Notes: generated by a model not told the origin, from the letters alone. A stretch of DNA of 64,000 bases from Rhodopseudomonas palustris HaA2 (GCF_000013365.1 NC_007778.1:1426001-1490000), one strand, 5' to 3'; positions 38,620 through 48,576 are shown, counted from the stretch's first letter. Program-made: numbers and translations.

Positions 38620-39456
38620 ATGAAACTGCGTGTCGGCTATGAAATGCTCTACGATTTCCCGCAGCCGACGCCGATGCTGATCGTGCTGGGAACTCATTTC
38701 ACGCGCGCCTCCGACGTCATCGTGCCCGACTATCTCACCGTCGACCCGCCGGTCGCGATCACGCCCTATCGCGACATGTTCGGGAATTGGTGCAGCCGGC
38801 TGGTGGCGCCCGCGGGCCGGGTGCGGTTCGCGGCGGACGGTATCGTCCGTGATCTCGGTGTGCCGGACCCGGTGGTGCCGTCGGCGATCCAGCATGCCGT
38901 CGAGGATCTGCCCGCCGACACCATCGTCTATCTGCTCGGCAGCCGCTATTGTGAGACCGACCTGCTGTCCGATACAGCCTGGAAGATGTTCGAGACCACG
39001 CCGCCGGGCTGGCCGCGGGTGCAGGCGATTTGCGATTTCGTCCACAACCACATCAAATTCGATTATCAGCACGCCCGCGCCACCCGCACCGCGCACGAGG
39101 CGTTCGAGGAAGGCCGCGGCGTCTGCCGCGACTATGCGCATCTGGCGATCGCGCTGTGCCGCTGCATGAATATCCCGGCGCGCTACTGCACCGGCTATCT
39201 CGGCGACATGGGCACGCCCAAGCCCTGGGCCGCCGGCGATTTCGCCGGCTGGTTCGAGGCCTATCTCGGCGGCCATTGGCATACCTTCGATCCGCGCAAC
39301 AACGAGCCGCGGCTCGGGCGGGTCCTGATCGCGCAGGGGCGCGACGCGGCCGACGTGCCGATCACCCAGACCTTCGGCCCCAACACGCTGGTCAGCTTCA
39401 AGGTCTGGACCGACGAGATCGTCGAGACCGCCAACGGCGTCGCCGGCTTGCGCTGA
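38620..39456 (+). CDS. transglutaminase-like (core domain) protein
   Basis: This 278-residue protein of the transglutaminase/protease-like superfamily has an N-terminal beta-sandwich part (KLRVGYEMLYDFPQPTPMLI) and the catalytic core with C169 (EGRGVCRDYAHLAIALCR), H221 and D224 (GGHWHTFDPRNN), which completes a Cys-His-Asp triad. Bacterial members are usually cysteine peptidases or amidases; the substrate is unknown. GGAG lies about 9 nt before the ATG. No signal peptide is visible, so it is probably cytoplasmic. It is divergent from the 89-residue gene. Confidence 0.88.
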   Translation: MKLRVGYEMLYDFPQPTPMLIVLGTHFTRASDVIVPDYLTVDPPVAITPYRDMFGNWCSRLVAPAGRVRFAADGIVRDLGVPDPVVPSAIQHAVEDLPADTIVYLLGSRYCETDLLSDTAWKMFETTPPGWPRVQAICDFVHNHIKFDYQHARATRTAHEAFEEGRGVCRDYAHLAIALCRCMNIPARYCTGYLGDMGTPKPWAAGDFAGWFEAYLGGHWHTFDPRNNEPRLGRVLIAQGRDAADVPITQTFGPNTLVSFKVWTDEIVETANGVAGLR

Positions 39457-39529
39457 GGCCACGAAGCGCTAGCTTGCCGGCATCGAGTCGCCGCGGGCCA
39501 TGCCTGCGCGCCTGCTGCCATGAGACCGC

Positions 39530-40639
39530 ATGACCACCTTCACCCCGATCCAGGACGACGCGCTGAAAGCCGTCGCTGCCTGGCTGAAAGCCAAGCCCGG
39601 CCGAGGCGGCACGCCGCTGGTGTTCCGGCTGTTCGGCTATGCCGGCACCGGCAAGACCACGCTGGCGCGCGAGATCGCCGAGGGCGTGTCGGGCGAGGTG
39701 AAGTTCGCCGCCTTCACCGGCAAGGCCGCGCTGGTGATGCGCAACAAGGGCTGCGACGACGCCTCGACGATTCATTCGCTGATCTATCGCACCAAGGAGT
39801 CGGGCGTCGAGCAGCCGAGCTTCGAATTGTGGGACGACGCCCCGGCGTCGAAGGCCAAGCTGATCGTGATCGACGAATGCTCGATGGTCGACGAGGAACT
39901 CGGCCGCGACCTGATGTCGTTCGATTGCCCGCTGCTGGTGCTCGGCGATCCGGCGCAGTTGCCGCCGATCCAGGGCGGCGGCTATTTCACCGATTGCGAG
40001 CCCGACGTGATGCTCACCGAGGTGCATCGCCAGGCGCAGGACGATCCGATCGTGCGGCTGTCGATGGACGTGCGCGAAGGCCGCCGTCTCGAACTCGGCC
40101 GCTACGGCGAGACCGAAGTGGTGACGCGCGACAGCCTCGATCCGCAGCGGGTGATGGACGCCGACCAGGTGCTGGTCGGCCGCAACAACACAAGGCGCGC
40201 CTACAACGCCCGCTTCCGCCAGCGCCTGAACATCGAGGACCCGCTGCCGGTCGGCGGCGACAAGCTGGTGTGCCTGCGCAACAACCGCAAGAAGGCGCTG
40301 TTCAACGGCGGCCTGTGGCGGGTGAAGTCGCGGGCGCCGACCAAGTCGAAGATCATCACCCTGCGGGTGACGCCGGACGAGGATTTCGGCGGCCGGCTCA
40401 CCAAGGTGTCGGTCCGCAACGAGTGCTTCGCCGGGGGCATCGAGGACATCTCGTGGGATCAGCGCAAGCCCTATGACGAGTTCGACTACGGCTATGTGCT
40501 CACCGTGCACAAGAGCCAGGGCTCGCAATGGGACGACGTCGTGCTGTTCGACGAAAGCTTCGCCTTCCAGGACAGCCGCGCCCGCTGGCTCTACACCGGC
40601 ATCACGCGAGCCGCGAAGCGGCTGAGCGTGGTGGTGTGA
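39530..40639 (+). CDS. RecD-like / UvrD_C2 ATPase (DNA helicase)
   Basis: This 369-residue SF1-type ATPase has Walker A GYAGTGKTT at 36-44, Walker B VIDECSMVDEEL, motif III LGDPAQLPPIQGGGYF, a motif IV-like ADQVLVGRNNTRRAYNARFR, motif V VHKSQGSQWDDVVLFDE and motif VI YTGITRAAKRLSVVV. All motifs of a 5'-3' RecD helicase are present but the N-terminal domain of RecD is missing, so it is a compact stand-alone version common in phages and alphaproteobacteria. The ribosome site is weak. No RecBC is nearby. Confidence 0.88.
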   Translation: MTTFTPIQDDALKAVAAWLKAKPGRGGTPLVFRLFGYAGTGKTTLAREIAEGVSGEVKFAAFTGKAALVMRNKGCDDASTIHSLIYRTKESGVEQPSFELWDDAPASKAKLIVIDECSMVDEELGRDLMSFDCPLLVLGDPAQLPPIQGGGYFTDCEPDVMLTEVHRQAQDDPIVRLSMDVREGRRLELGRYGETEVVTRDSLDPQRVMDADQVLVGRNNTRRAYNARFRQRLNIEDPLPVGGDKLVCLRNNRKKALFNGGLWRVKSRAPTKSKIITLRVTPDEDFGGRLTKVSVRNECFAGGIEDISWDQRKPYDEFDYGYVLTVHKSQGSQWDDVVLFDESFAFQDSRARWLYTGITRAAKRLSVVV

Positions 40640-40680
40640 TGTGGTGACGAGGGCCCTGAGCCAGCGTGCCACCCTGCGCT

Positions 40681-41376
40681 TCAGGCCGCCGGCCGCGCCA
40701 CGAAGGTCATTCGCCACGGATTGTGGCCGATATTGGTGTCGGCGCGGATGGCCGAGAAGCCCGCTGCGGTGAGCTTGGCCAGCATATCGGCTTCGCTGTA
40801 GCGCTGCAGGCCGATCTTGGTGCGGAGTTGGCGGTAGTCGGATAGCGCGGTCCGCGCCAGGCCGACCAGCGCATCCTTCAGAAAGCCGTGCCGGGCCGCG
40901 AATTTCAGCAGCGCGGCCACGTCGCGACCCATGCCGACTTCGGGCCGCAGGATGTCGCCGAGCACCAGTTTGCCCGAACGCCGCAGCAGCCGGCGGATCA
41001 GCGACAGAGCCTGATCGAGTGCGGCCGGCGTCATGTATTGCGCCACCGAATTCATCACCACCAGATCGACCGAGCCGTTCGGCATCGCCTGCAGGTCGTC
41101 GAGCGAGCGCACCTTGATATTGGGATGGTGCGCGAACCGGACGCTCAGCCGGCCGCGGACCCCGGGCGCCGGCTCGGCGAGGATCAGCGTGCCGCATTTT
41201 TCGGCGACCGTGGCCGCCGACAGCGCCTCGCCGCAGGAATAGTCGAGCACGGTCGCGTCCGGCGCCGCGATATAGCCGGCGATATCCTTCGCAATCTCGT
41301 CGAAATGCACGTCGCGATGGAGCTTGCTGACATAGATCGTGTGGGTCGAGTCGTAGTAGTCGATCCAGTCGTCCAT
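40681..41376 (-). CDS. class I SAM-dependent methyltransferase
   Basis: This 231-residue protein begins MDDWIDYYDSTHTIYVSKLH and has motif I VLDYSCGEALSAATVA, motif II-like RSLDDLQAMPNGSVDLVVMN and LLRRSGKLVLGDIL as a post-I motif. The glycine-rich loop is DYSCGE instead of the usual DxGxGxG but fits the Rossmann fold. The substrate is unknown; small molecules or lipids are more likely than proteins or DNA. GAGG precedes the ATG. Convergent with the RecD-like gene. Confidence 0.85.
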   Translation of the reverse strand: MDDWIDYYDSTHTIYVSKLHRDVHFDEIAKDIAGYIAAPDATVLDYSCGEALSAATVAEKCGTLILAEPAPGVRGRLSVRFAHHPNIKVRSLDDLQAMPNGSVDLVVMNSVAQYMTPAALDQALSLIRRLLRRSGKLVLGDILRPEVGMGRDVAALLKFAARHGFLKDALVGLARTALSDYRQLRTKIGLQRYSEADMLAKLTAAGFSAIRADTNIGHNPWRMTFVARPAA

Positions 41377-41654
41377 CGATGCCTCGAAAATTGGCAGGGC
41401 TTGAATATGGCTCGCGGCTGCGAAGCCAACCGGCGGGCGGACACACGCGCTGAATTCGTTCCATCATTGGAACACGGCGGAATTTGGCGCGTTGTCGCGA
41501 GGTCTATCGTGTTTCGCGGGGCCGACCAACGAATTCAATCCAAACATCCAAGAATTCGCGGTTGCGACCTGCTTGGATCGTCCGGATTGAACGATCGCCC
41601 CAGCCGACCGATCTTTCGCCTTCGGGCACATCCCTCTCGACAGGACAACCCGCC
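41377..41654. promoter_or_regulatory. upstream region of dps and methyltransferase
   Basis: This is a divergent 278-bp gap. No coding frame is convincing. It contains ATTGGAACACGGCGGAATTTG around 41467 and other mixed-composition sequence. It is probably the promoter area of both genes; no Fur or OxyR site was recognised with confidence. Confidence 0.35.
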
Positions 41655-42182
41655 GTGACCAAAGCCAAATCCGCTTCCATCGCTCCCGACCTCGACACCC
41701 CGACCGACCTGCCGCAGCAGTCCGTCGACAAGATTTCCGCCGCGCTGAACACGTTGCTGGCCGATGCGTTCGCGCTGTATCTGAAGACCAAGAACTTCCA
41801 CTGGCACATCAGCGGCCGGCATTTCCGCGATTATCATCTGATGCTGGACGAGCAGTCCGACCAGATCTTCGCCACCACCGACGCGCTGGCCGAGCGGGTC
41901 CGCAAGGTCGGCGGCGTCACCCTGCGCTCGATCGGCCACATCGCCAAGCTGCAGACCATCCAGGACAACAACGAGGACTACGTCCCGCCGCGCGAGATGC
42001 TGCGCGAGCTGATGAACGACAACAAGAAAATGGCGGCGGCGATGCGCAAGGCGCACAAGATCGTCGACGAATGCGACGACGCCGCCAGCGCCGGCCTGCT
42101 CGAGAATTTCATCGACGAGACCGAAAAGCGCACCTGGTTCCTGTTCGAAGCCAGCCGCCAGGAAGGCGCCAACGAAGAGTGA
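41655..42182 (+). CDS. dps: Dps family ferritin-like DNA-protection protein
   Basis: This 175-residue protein of the Dps family forms dodecamers that oxidise and store iron and protect DNA in stress and stationary phase. It shows the ferroxidase signature NFHWHISG at 47-54, MLDEQSDQIFATTDALAERV with D76 and E80, and a lysine-rich N-terminus (MTKAKSASIAPDLDTPTD). GTG 41655 is the likely start; longer readings add an implausible Arg-rich segment. It is monocistronic. Confidence 0.92.
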   Translation: MTKAKSASIAPDLDTPTDLPQQSVDKISAALNTLLADAFALYLKTKNFHWHISGRHFRDYHLMLDEQSDQIFATTDALAERVRKVGGVTLRSIGHIAKLQTIQDNNEDYVPPREMLRELMNDNKKMAAAMRKAHKIVDECDDAASAGLLENFIDETEKRTWFLFEASRQEGANEE

Positions 42183-42295
42183 GCATCATGAGGTGGTGAG
42201 TCCGCCCCGAGGCGCAGAGAACTCCCTCGCCCCGCTGTTGCGGGGAGAGGGATCGGAGGGCATCGAAGAAATGTTCAGCCGCTGCCCACGCAACA

Positions 42296-42414
42296 GTCGT
42301 CCCCGCGCAGGCGGGGACCCATAGCCCCTGGCTTTTCTAGTGAAGGAAGGCCTCTGCCACAGCGCTTCAATCGAGGTGTTGCGGAGTATGGGTCCCCGCC
42401 TGCGCGGGGACGAC
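42296..42414. repeat. palindromic repeat, GTCGTCCCCGCGCAGGCGGGG type
   Basis: The arms GTCGTCCCCGCGCAGGCGGG and CCGCCTGCGCGGGGACGAC enclose CCCATAGCC / GGTCCCC-type inner segments. It lies in the gap after dps. A partial second hairpin (CCCTCGCCCCGCTGTTGCGG, then GGAGAGGG) precedes it at about 42224-42251. Rest of the 304-bp gap 42183-42486: nothing else seen. Confidence 0.85.
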
Positions 42415-42486
42415 ATGCGGATAGGCAGAACCCGGATCGCTCATCACACCGGGCGGAAGCTCCGGTGAGTTAGCGGCCTGCTGACG

Positions 42487-43020
42487 TCAATGCGATGACT
42501 TGCCCCACAGCCGCATCAGCGGCCCGTCCTCGCCGGCGACCGGATCGGTCTGCGGCAGCGGCACCTGCGGGATGGTCTTCAGCGCCCGGCGATAATTGTC
42601 CGGCGTCGGCCGCATGATCTGCATCTCGGGGCCGGGCGGATAGGCGCCGACCACCTGGAAATCATGCGAGGCGAACAGTCGCTTGTGGCCGGTGCCGGCC
42701 GGCAGCACTGCGACATCGCCGGGCGTCAGCTCGATCGCCTCGCCCTGGTCGCCGCCGAACAGCACCAGCGCATGGCCGCGCGCGACGCCGAGCGCCTCGT
42801 GCACCGTGGCGTGATAATGCGCGTAGTCGAAAATGCCGTTGCGCCACATCTGGCCCCAGCCGTTGCGGCCGAACAGCGCCTCGATCGCCTCCGCGGGGCC
42901 GTCGCGCCCAACCTCGACGGCGCGCTTGTAGATCAGCAGCGGCATCGGATTGTTCGGGATCAGCCCGTCGTCGTCGAAATGATAGGACTGCGGCTTGATC
43001 TGGTCGCTGGCGAGCGACAT
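42487..43020 (-). CDS. cupin-domain protein
   Basis: This 177-residue small soluble protein has a single cupin barrel with GVARGHALVLFGGDQGEAIE and LTPGDVAVLPAGTGHKRLFA as the two conserved motifs; the metal-binding His/Glu set is partial (HYHATVHEALGVARGH). C-terminal sequence QVVGAYPPGPEMQIMRPTPD is characteristic of a rhizobial cupin group of unknown function. CGGAG precedes the ATG. It lies 36 nt downstream of the thioesterase on the same strand and may be co-transcribed with it. Confidence 0.85.
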   Translation of the reverse strand: MSLASDQIKPQSYHFDDDGLIPNNPMPLLIYKRAVEVGRDGPAEAIEALFGRNGWGQMWRNGIFDYAHYHATVHEALGVARGHALVLFGGDQGEAIELTPGDVAVLPAGTGHKRLFASHDFQVVGAYPPGPEMQIMRPTPDNYRRALKTIPQVPLPQTDPVAGEDGPLMRLWGKSSH

Positions 43021-43056
43021 GCGGTCTCCGGCTTTGTTGGTACGCCGGAAACAACG

Positions 43057-43566
43057 CTACACGGCCGGGCGGGTTCCGGTCGGCAAATCGAACACCAGGC
43101 AGGTGGTGGTGGCGTGCGACAGCAACCGGCCGTTGGAATCGGTGATCTTCGCCTCCGCGGTCGCGGCGCGGCGGCCGACATTGAAGATGCGGCCTTCGGT
43201 GCGGATCATGCCGGTGTCGGCGCTCATGCCGCGGACGAAGCTGATCTTGAATTCCAGCGTGGTGTAGCCCTGGCCCGGCTGCAGCATGCTCTGCACCGCG
43301 AGCCCCATCGCCGAATCCAGCAGTGTCGCCGCGTAGCCGCCGTGCACCGAGCCGATCGGATTGTAGTGCCGCAGCGCCGGCAGCGAGTGCATCACGATCA
43401 GGCCCGGTTCGGCGGTGCAGTCGAACGGCTCGATGGTCTGCATGATCGGCGGCTGCGGCAGCCGGCCGTCGAAGATCGCGCGGACGAAGTCCAGCCCCGC
43501 CATCGACGCCATGGTTTCGACCGGCGTCACGCCGTAGTCGATCTGATTTTCGGTCCGCGCATCCAT
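43057..43566 (-). CDS. PaaI-family acyl-CoA thioesterase
   Basis: This 169-residue hot-dog fold thioesterase has the PaaI signature NPIGSVHGGYAATLLDSAMG, with the catalytic/structural Asp-Ser region, and LEFKISFVRGMSADTGMI and EGRIFNVGRRAATAEAKITD. It hydrolyses an acyl-CoA, often hydroxyphenylacetyl- or aromatic-CoA, which suits an organism that degrades aromatic acids, though the exact substrate is unknown. GGGAG precedes ATG 43566. A palindrome lies 17-32 bp upstream of the start. Confidence 0.9.
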   Translation of the reverse strand: MDARTENQIDYGVTPVETMASMAGLDFVRAIFDGRLPQPPIMQTIEPFDCTAEPGLIVMHSLPALRHYNPIGSVHGGYAATLLDSAMGLAVQSMLQPGQGYTTLEFKISFVRGMSADTGMIRTEGRIFNVGRRAATAEAKITDSNGRLLSHATTTCLVFDLPTGTRPAV

Positions 43567-43582
43567 GCCGCTCTCCCTTTGA

Positions 43583-43598
43583 TATGATGATTATCATA
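43583..43598. promoter_or_regulatory. operator-like palindrome TATGAT-N4-ATCATA
   Basis: TATGAT GATT ATCATA is a perfect 6-bp inverted repeat 17-32 bp upstream of the PaaI thioesterase start, in an A/T-rich patch in otherwise GC-rich DNA. The form is typical of MarR/TetR-type operators, but no such regulator is next to it. Identity of the regulator is unknown. Confidence 0.5.
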
Positions 43599-43684
43599 CC
43601 AAAGTCGCGCGCGGGATGCCAGAGGGGGCGGAGGCCGAAGGTGGTTGTGATGTCGCCGCAGGCGGCGCGAAGAGGTGTCGCGCC

Positions 43685-44374
43685 TCAGCCGGGCGACGGC
43701 GACGGCACGAAGCGTCCGCGCTGGCGCAGCGTCGCCAGCACCGCGTGCAGATCGGGCAGCACCGCGGCGCATTTTTCGCGCGTGCCGTGGTCCGGCTGCA
43801 GCAGATCGGGCACCATCAGGGTGATCGCGCCGGCGGTGAAGGCTGCGGCGACGCCGACGCTGGAATCCTCCACCGCGACGCAGTTCCGCGGCGCACTGCC
43901 GATCCGCTGCGCCGCGAGCAGATACAGGTCGGGCGCCGGCTTGCCGCGATCGACGTCGTCGCGGGTGAAGATGGTGTCGAACCGCGCGCGGATGCCGGCC
44001 AGCGTCAGATGCAGGTCGGCGGTTTTGCGCGACGACGACGTCACCACCGCCACCTTGCAGCGCGCCTCGCGCAGCGTATCGAGCAGCTCCAGCGTGCCGG
44101 CCTTCACCGGCAGCCCACGTGCGAACCGGGCGTCGCGCTTGGCGGCGAAGGCGCGATTGATGGCGGTGAGCGGCAGCGCATCGCCGTAGCGCGCCACCAG
44201 CAGCGCCTGGCATTGCGGGCCGGGCAGGCCGATCATGCTGTGGCAGGTGGCGAGCGCGTCGGGCAGGCCCAGTTCGGCCAGCACCTCGGTCAGGCTCTCG
44301 ATATAGACGCGCTCGGTGTCGACCAGCGTGCCGTCCATGTCGAGCAGCACCGCCTCGATCAGCCAGTCGGTCAC
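43685..44374 (-). CDS. HAD-superfamily hydrolase (phosphatase)
   Basis: This 229-residue HAD-IA (beta-phosphoglucomutase/phosphoglycolate phosphatase-like) enzyme has motif I VLLDMDGTLVDTERV with nucleophile/acid Asp pair, motif II VVTSSS, motif III Lys near RGKPAPDLYL and motif IV VEDSSVGVAAA. The substrate is unknown. The start is GTG 44374, whose codon lies 5 nt after the stop of the upstream CWC protein gene, so the two are translationally linked; the longer reading that begins with an Arg/Cys-rich segment belongs to that gene. Confidence 0.88.
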   Translation of the reverse strand: MTDWLIEAVLLDMDGTLVDTERVYIESLTEVLAELGLPDALATCHSMIGLPGPQCQALLVARYGDALPLTAINRAFAAKRDARFARGLPVKAGTLELLDTLREARCKVAVVTSSSRKTADLHLTLAGIRARFDTIFTRDDVDRGKPAPDLYLLAAQRIGSAPRNCVAVEDSSVGVAAAFTAGAITLMVPDLLQPDHGTREKCAAVLPDLHAVLATLRQRGRFVPSPSPG

Positions 44375-44378
44375 GCGC

Positions 44379-44591
44379 TCACGCCCTGTCCCCGGCCGGC
44401 CGGTCCGCCTTGGCAAGTTCGCGCAGGCAGTCGGGGCACAGACAATCCACCGCATCCGACGGCATCGGCAAGCTCACCGGCTCCGCCGCACACCAGCAAT
44501 CGCCGTCCATCGTGCACGCGAACTCCGTGCCGCATCCGGCGCAGATCAGCCGGCGGGCTTGGGGAGGGAGCGTGTTCGGCTGCGGTTCCAT
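44379..44591 (-). CDS. cysteine-rich CWC-family protein
   Basis: This 70-residue protein belongs to the 'cysteine-rich CWC' family. Nine-residue-spaced Cys motifs are ICAGCGTEFAC, DCWCAAE and CLCPDC, suited to one or two Zn or Fe-S centres. It starts at ATG 44591 and ends 4 nt before the HAD gene. Function unknown; such proteins often accompany PlsC- or HAD-type enzymes. No signal peptide. Confidence 0.82.
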   Translation of the reverse strand: MEPQPNTLPPQARRLICAGCGTEFACTMDGDCWCAAEPVSLPMPSDAVDCLCPDCLRELAKADRPAGDRA

Positions 44592-44655
44592 CGCGAGAGT
44601 TTAGCGCGGAGGCAGGGGCAACGTAAGCGCAATCCGCGGTGCTTCCGCCCGATTG

Positions 44656-45597
<942 letters not shown>

Positions 45598-45687
45598 GAA
45601 GGGTCCTGTGCGAAACGCCGAAGCCCGCATTGTGCCGCGCGCGCCGCGCGGCGGCAAGGCGGCCGCGTTCACATCAGCGATGCGGCG

Positions 45688-46536
45688 TCAGGCCGGCTCG
45701 AGCTGCGCGTCCGGCCGCGCGACAGGCGCAGCATTCGGACGCGGCGCGATGGGATCGCGGATGCCGGCGCGCCGCGCGGCCTCGCACATCCGCCGCACCG
45801 ATTGCTCGGCGTCGCGTGCGATCGCCTTGCGATCGGTCGCCGAGGCCGCGATCGGCTCGCCCCAGCTCACGGTGACGTCGATGGCGCCGGACGACAGCAG
45901 ACCGACGAAATGCGGAATCAGATCGGCGTCGCCGTACCACGCCACGCGCTCGCGCAGTTCGCGGCCGATCGGCAGGCCGCCGAATCCGGTGTAGGTCACC
46001 GCCATCGGCTGCACGCCGATCGCGGCCTGTGCGTCGTCGCCGAGCGCGTGATGCACCGCGCCGATCAGCGCGGAGCGGAACGGCAGCACGCGGCTGCCGT
46101 CGCTCGACGTGCCCTCGGCGAACAGCACCACGGCGTCGCCGTCGCGCAGCCGTCCGCCGATCTCGACGGTGGCGTCGCCGGTGCGATGCCGTGCCTGGCG
46201 GTCGATGAAGATGGTGCGCTGAAGCTTCGCCAGAAAGCCGAACAGCGGCCAGCCCGCGACTTCGCTCTTCGCGACGAAGGCCACCGGCGCCAGCGCCGAG
46301 ATCACGCAGATGTCGAGCCAGGAGACGTGATTGGCGAGAATCAGCACCGGGCCATGGCCGTCGCGGCAGCCGACCTCGCGGATCCGGACGCCGATCAGCC
46401 TGCACAAAATTCGGTGATACAACCGAGGGATGGTGCGCTGGATGCGCCACTCGTTGCGGAGCGCCAGGAGCTGCAGCGGCAGCAGCGCCAGCGTCAACGG
46501 CACCACGCAGGCAATGACAACGGCAAATCGGATCAT
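45688..46536 (-). CDS. lysophospholipid acyltransferase (PlsC/AGPAT family)
   Basis: This 282-residue membrane enzyme has an N-terminal membrane segment (RFAVVIACVVPLTLALLPLQ), the catalytic NHVSWLDI (NHxxxxD) motif, the lysophosphatidate-binding FAEGTSSDGSRVLPFRSALI motif and a third PlsC block (VQPMAVTYTGFGGLPIGREL). It acylates lysophosphatidic acid or another lyso-lipid such as ornithine lipid precursors (OlsA family is possible). The ribosome site is weak. Downstream by 90 nt is the aldo/keto reductase. Confidence 0.9.
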   Translation of the reverse strand: MIRFAVVIACVVPLTLALLPLQLLALRNEWRIQRTIPRLYHRILCRLIGVRIREVGCRDGHGPVLILANHVSWLDICVISALAPVAFVAKSEVAGWPLFGFLAKLQRTIFIDRQARHRTGDATVEIGGRLRDGDAVVLFAEGTSSDGSRVLPFRSALIGAVHHALGDDAQAAIGVQPMAVTYTGFGGLPIGRELRERVAWYGDADLIPHFVGLLSSGAIDVTVSWGEPIAASATDRKAIARDAEQSVRRMCEAARRAGIRDPIAPRPNAAPVARPDAQLEPA

Positions 46537-46832
46537 CGCAATAGCACCCGCTCAAAAAGGTGCGGCCCCGGTCAGACGCGGCGACTGACAGGGACCGCTG
46601 GGACGCTGATCGGCGACGGGGGGCCTCGATCAAACGCAGGGACAAATTATCGGTACATTGTTACATAGCGGTGACGTATCAGGGACAATCCCGTTTCTTC
46701 CGCTGGGCGTGGTTCGCCCTCGGCATCGCCCATGCATCCGCTTTTGCGGCCCCGCGTCATCGCGTTTGCGTGAAGCCGCCGGAACCGCATCGCGTTCACG
46801 TAGTTACCTCCTGGTTTTTCGAAAGGCCTCCA
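46537..46832. other. 296-bp gap upstream of DUF486 gene
   Basis: Nothing coding is supported. An A/T-rich patch AAATTATCGGTACATTGTTA at about 46644 may be promoter sequence. GGCGACTGACAGGGACCGC lies at about 46580 with no obvious symmetry. Confidence 0.3.
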
Positions 46833-47192
46833 ATGCCCCCCAGCTTCATCTCGCCTTATGTGCTGCCGATCCTGCTGCTGATCGGCTCCAATATCTTCAT
46901 GACCTTCGCCTGGTACGGGCACCTCAAGCACAAGGCCGTCGCGCTGCCCGTGGTGATCATGGTGAGCTGGGGCATCGCGCTGTTCGAATACTGGCTGGCG
47001 GTTCCGGCTAATCGCTGGGGCAGCGCGGTGTATTCGGCGGCGCAGCTCAAGACCATGCAGGAGGTGATCACGCTGGTGGTGTTCGCCGGCTTTTCGGCGC
47101 TGTATCTGAAGGAGCCGCTGGGGTGGAATCACGCGCTCGGCTTCGCCTTCATCGCCCTCGGCGCGTACTTCATCTTCCACAAATGGCATTGA
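46833..47192 (+). CDS. DMT-superfamily small membrane protein (DUF486)
   Basis: This 119-residue four-helix membrane protein has PYVLPILLLIGSNIFMTFAW, KHKAVALPVVIMVSWGIALF, YWLAVPANRWGSAVYSAAQL and EPLGWNHALGFAFIALGAYF. It is DUF486, a family of small proteins in the drug/metabolite transporter clan. Function unknown. An upstream frame is not typical of the family, so ATG 46833 (GAAAGG 10 nt upstream) was chosen. Confidence 0.9.
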   Translation: MPPSFISPYVLPILLLIGSNIFMTFAWYGHLKHKAVALPVVIMVSWGIALFEYWLAVPANRWGSAVYSAAQLKTMQEVITLVVFAGFSALYLKEPLGWNHALGFAFIALGAYFIFHKWH

Positions 47193-47382
47193 AGTAGTTC
47201 GCCCTCGGCCTCCGCTCGTCCTGCGACTCGCCGCTTTGCAACACGCTGTTGTCCCGTACTTGCGGCGATGCGGCGGGTGCGCTCTGCGACATTATCTCCG
47301 CGCGCGCGAGGCTTTGGTCGTTGACGAGCCGGTTTGCGACGTGTTCTGATACCGGCAAAACAACAGACTGAGGGAGAAGCGC

Positions 47383-48423
47383 GTGCCGAGCTCGAGCAAC
47401 ACGTCGAATCGACGCAGCATTCTGAAGGGCGCGCTCGCCGTCGCGGCGGCTCCGGCGGTGATCGGGCAAGCGCTGGCGCAGGAGAAAGTCACCTGGAAGG
47501 TTCAGGCGCATTGGCCGAAAGCGTCGGGCTCGTTCAACGACAGTCTCGCCGTGCTCGCCAAGCAGCTCGCGGCGCGCACCGACGGCCGCTTCAACCTGGA
47601 ACTGTTCGGCGCCGGCGAGATCGCCAAGGATCGTGAGATCTACAACGTCGTTCGGCGCGGTGTCGTACCGATGGGGACGATTTCTCCGGCGTATATTCTC
47701 GGCGAAGCGCAGGCGATGGGGCTGCTCTACGGCGTGCCCGGCACGCTGCGCGAGACCTGGGAGATGATGCATCTGACCAAGAATCTCGGCATCGAGAAGA
47801 TGGTCAACGAGGAACTGCGCCCCAAGGGCGTCGTCATCTTCGCCGAGAAGGCTTACCCGACCGAAGTGGTGCTCAAACGCAAGATCGGATCGGCCGCCGA
47901 TCTCGGCTCGCTGAAGATCCGCTCCGCCGGCTCGATGCTGGAATATCTCGCCGCCGCCGGCGCATCGCCGCAGCAGATCGCCGGCCCTGAGATCTATCAG
48001 GCGATCTCGACCGGCGTAGTGGACGGCGCGCATTGGGGCGCTGCGGTCGGCGCGCTGTCGATGAAATTCTGGGAGGTCGCGCCGTTCCACATGAAGCCGG
48101 CGCTCGGCTTCACCAACGACGCCTACATCATCAATACGGCCGCGCTGGACAAGCTGCCGGCCGACCTGCGGATACAATTGCTGTCGCTGATCGAGGAACG
48201 CTATTTTCTCCGCTCGGTGGAATATCTGCATCAGGAGGCCGTCGCGTTGAGTACCGGCAAGACCAAGATGAACGTCGAGGTCGTGCGGTTTTCCGACGAC
48301 GTGCTCGGCAGATTCACCGCGGCCTCGAAGACGATCCTGCAGAAGGAAACCGCCAAGGGCGCCATCGCGACGAAGGGCGGCGAGGCCCTGACGAAGCTGA
48401 TGTCCGATCTCGGTTACGGCTGA
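47383..48423 (+). CDS. dctP: TRAP transporter substrate-binding protein DctP
   Basis: This 346-residue periplasmic binding protein of the TRAP family has a twin-arginine-type signal (SNRRSILKGALAVAAAPAVI) and the family stretches TWKVQAHWPKASGSFNDSLA, LFGAGEIAKDREIYNVVRRG, SLKIRSAGSMLEYLAAAGAS, IYQAISTGVVDGAHWGAAVG and ADLRIQLLSLIEERYFLRS. The conserved Arg that binds the carboxylate substrate lies in the KIRSAG stretch. It probably imports an organic or keto acid; substrate unknown. GTG start with GAGGGAGAA upstream. First gene of dctPQM. Confidence 0.92.
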   Translation: MPSSSNTSNRRSILKGALAVAAAPAVIGQALAQEKVTWKVQAHWPKASGSFNDSLAVLAKQLAARTDGRFNLELFGAGEIAKDREIYNVVRRGVVPMGTISPAYILGEAQAMGLLYGVPGTLRETWEMMHLTKNLGIEKMVNEELRPKGVVIFAEKAYPTEVVLKRKIGSAADLGSLKIRSAGSMLEYLAAAGASPQQIAGPEIYQAISTGVVDGAHWGAAVGALSMKFWEVAPFHMKPALGFTNDAYIINTAALDKLPADLRIQLLSLIEERYFLRSVEYLHQEAVALSTGKTKMNVEVVRFSDDVLGRFTAASKTILQKETAKGAIATKGGEALTKLMSDLGYG

Positions 48424-48576
48424 GCGGCACTGTCGTCGCGCCGATGAGGCCCGCGAACCGAATCGCCGAAACGCCCGCGTCGACGCCGTGGTCCGACCTC
48501 CTTGCGTTCGGTTCGCCGCGGCGGGTCGTCTCCGAAGGCCGGCCCGGTCGGCAGCGTCGAGACAGGAAGTGAAGGA

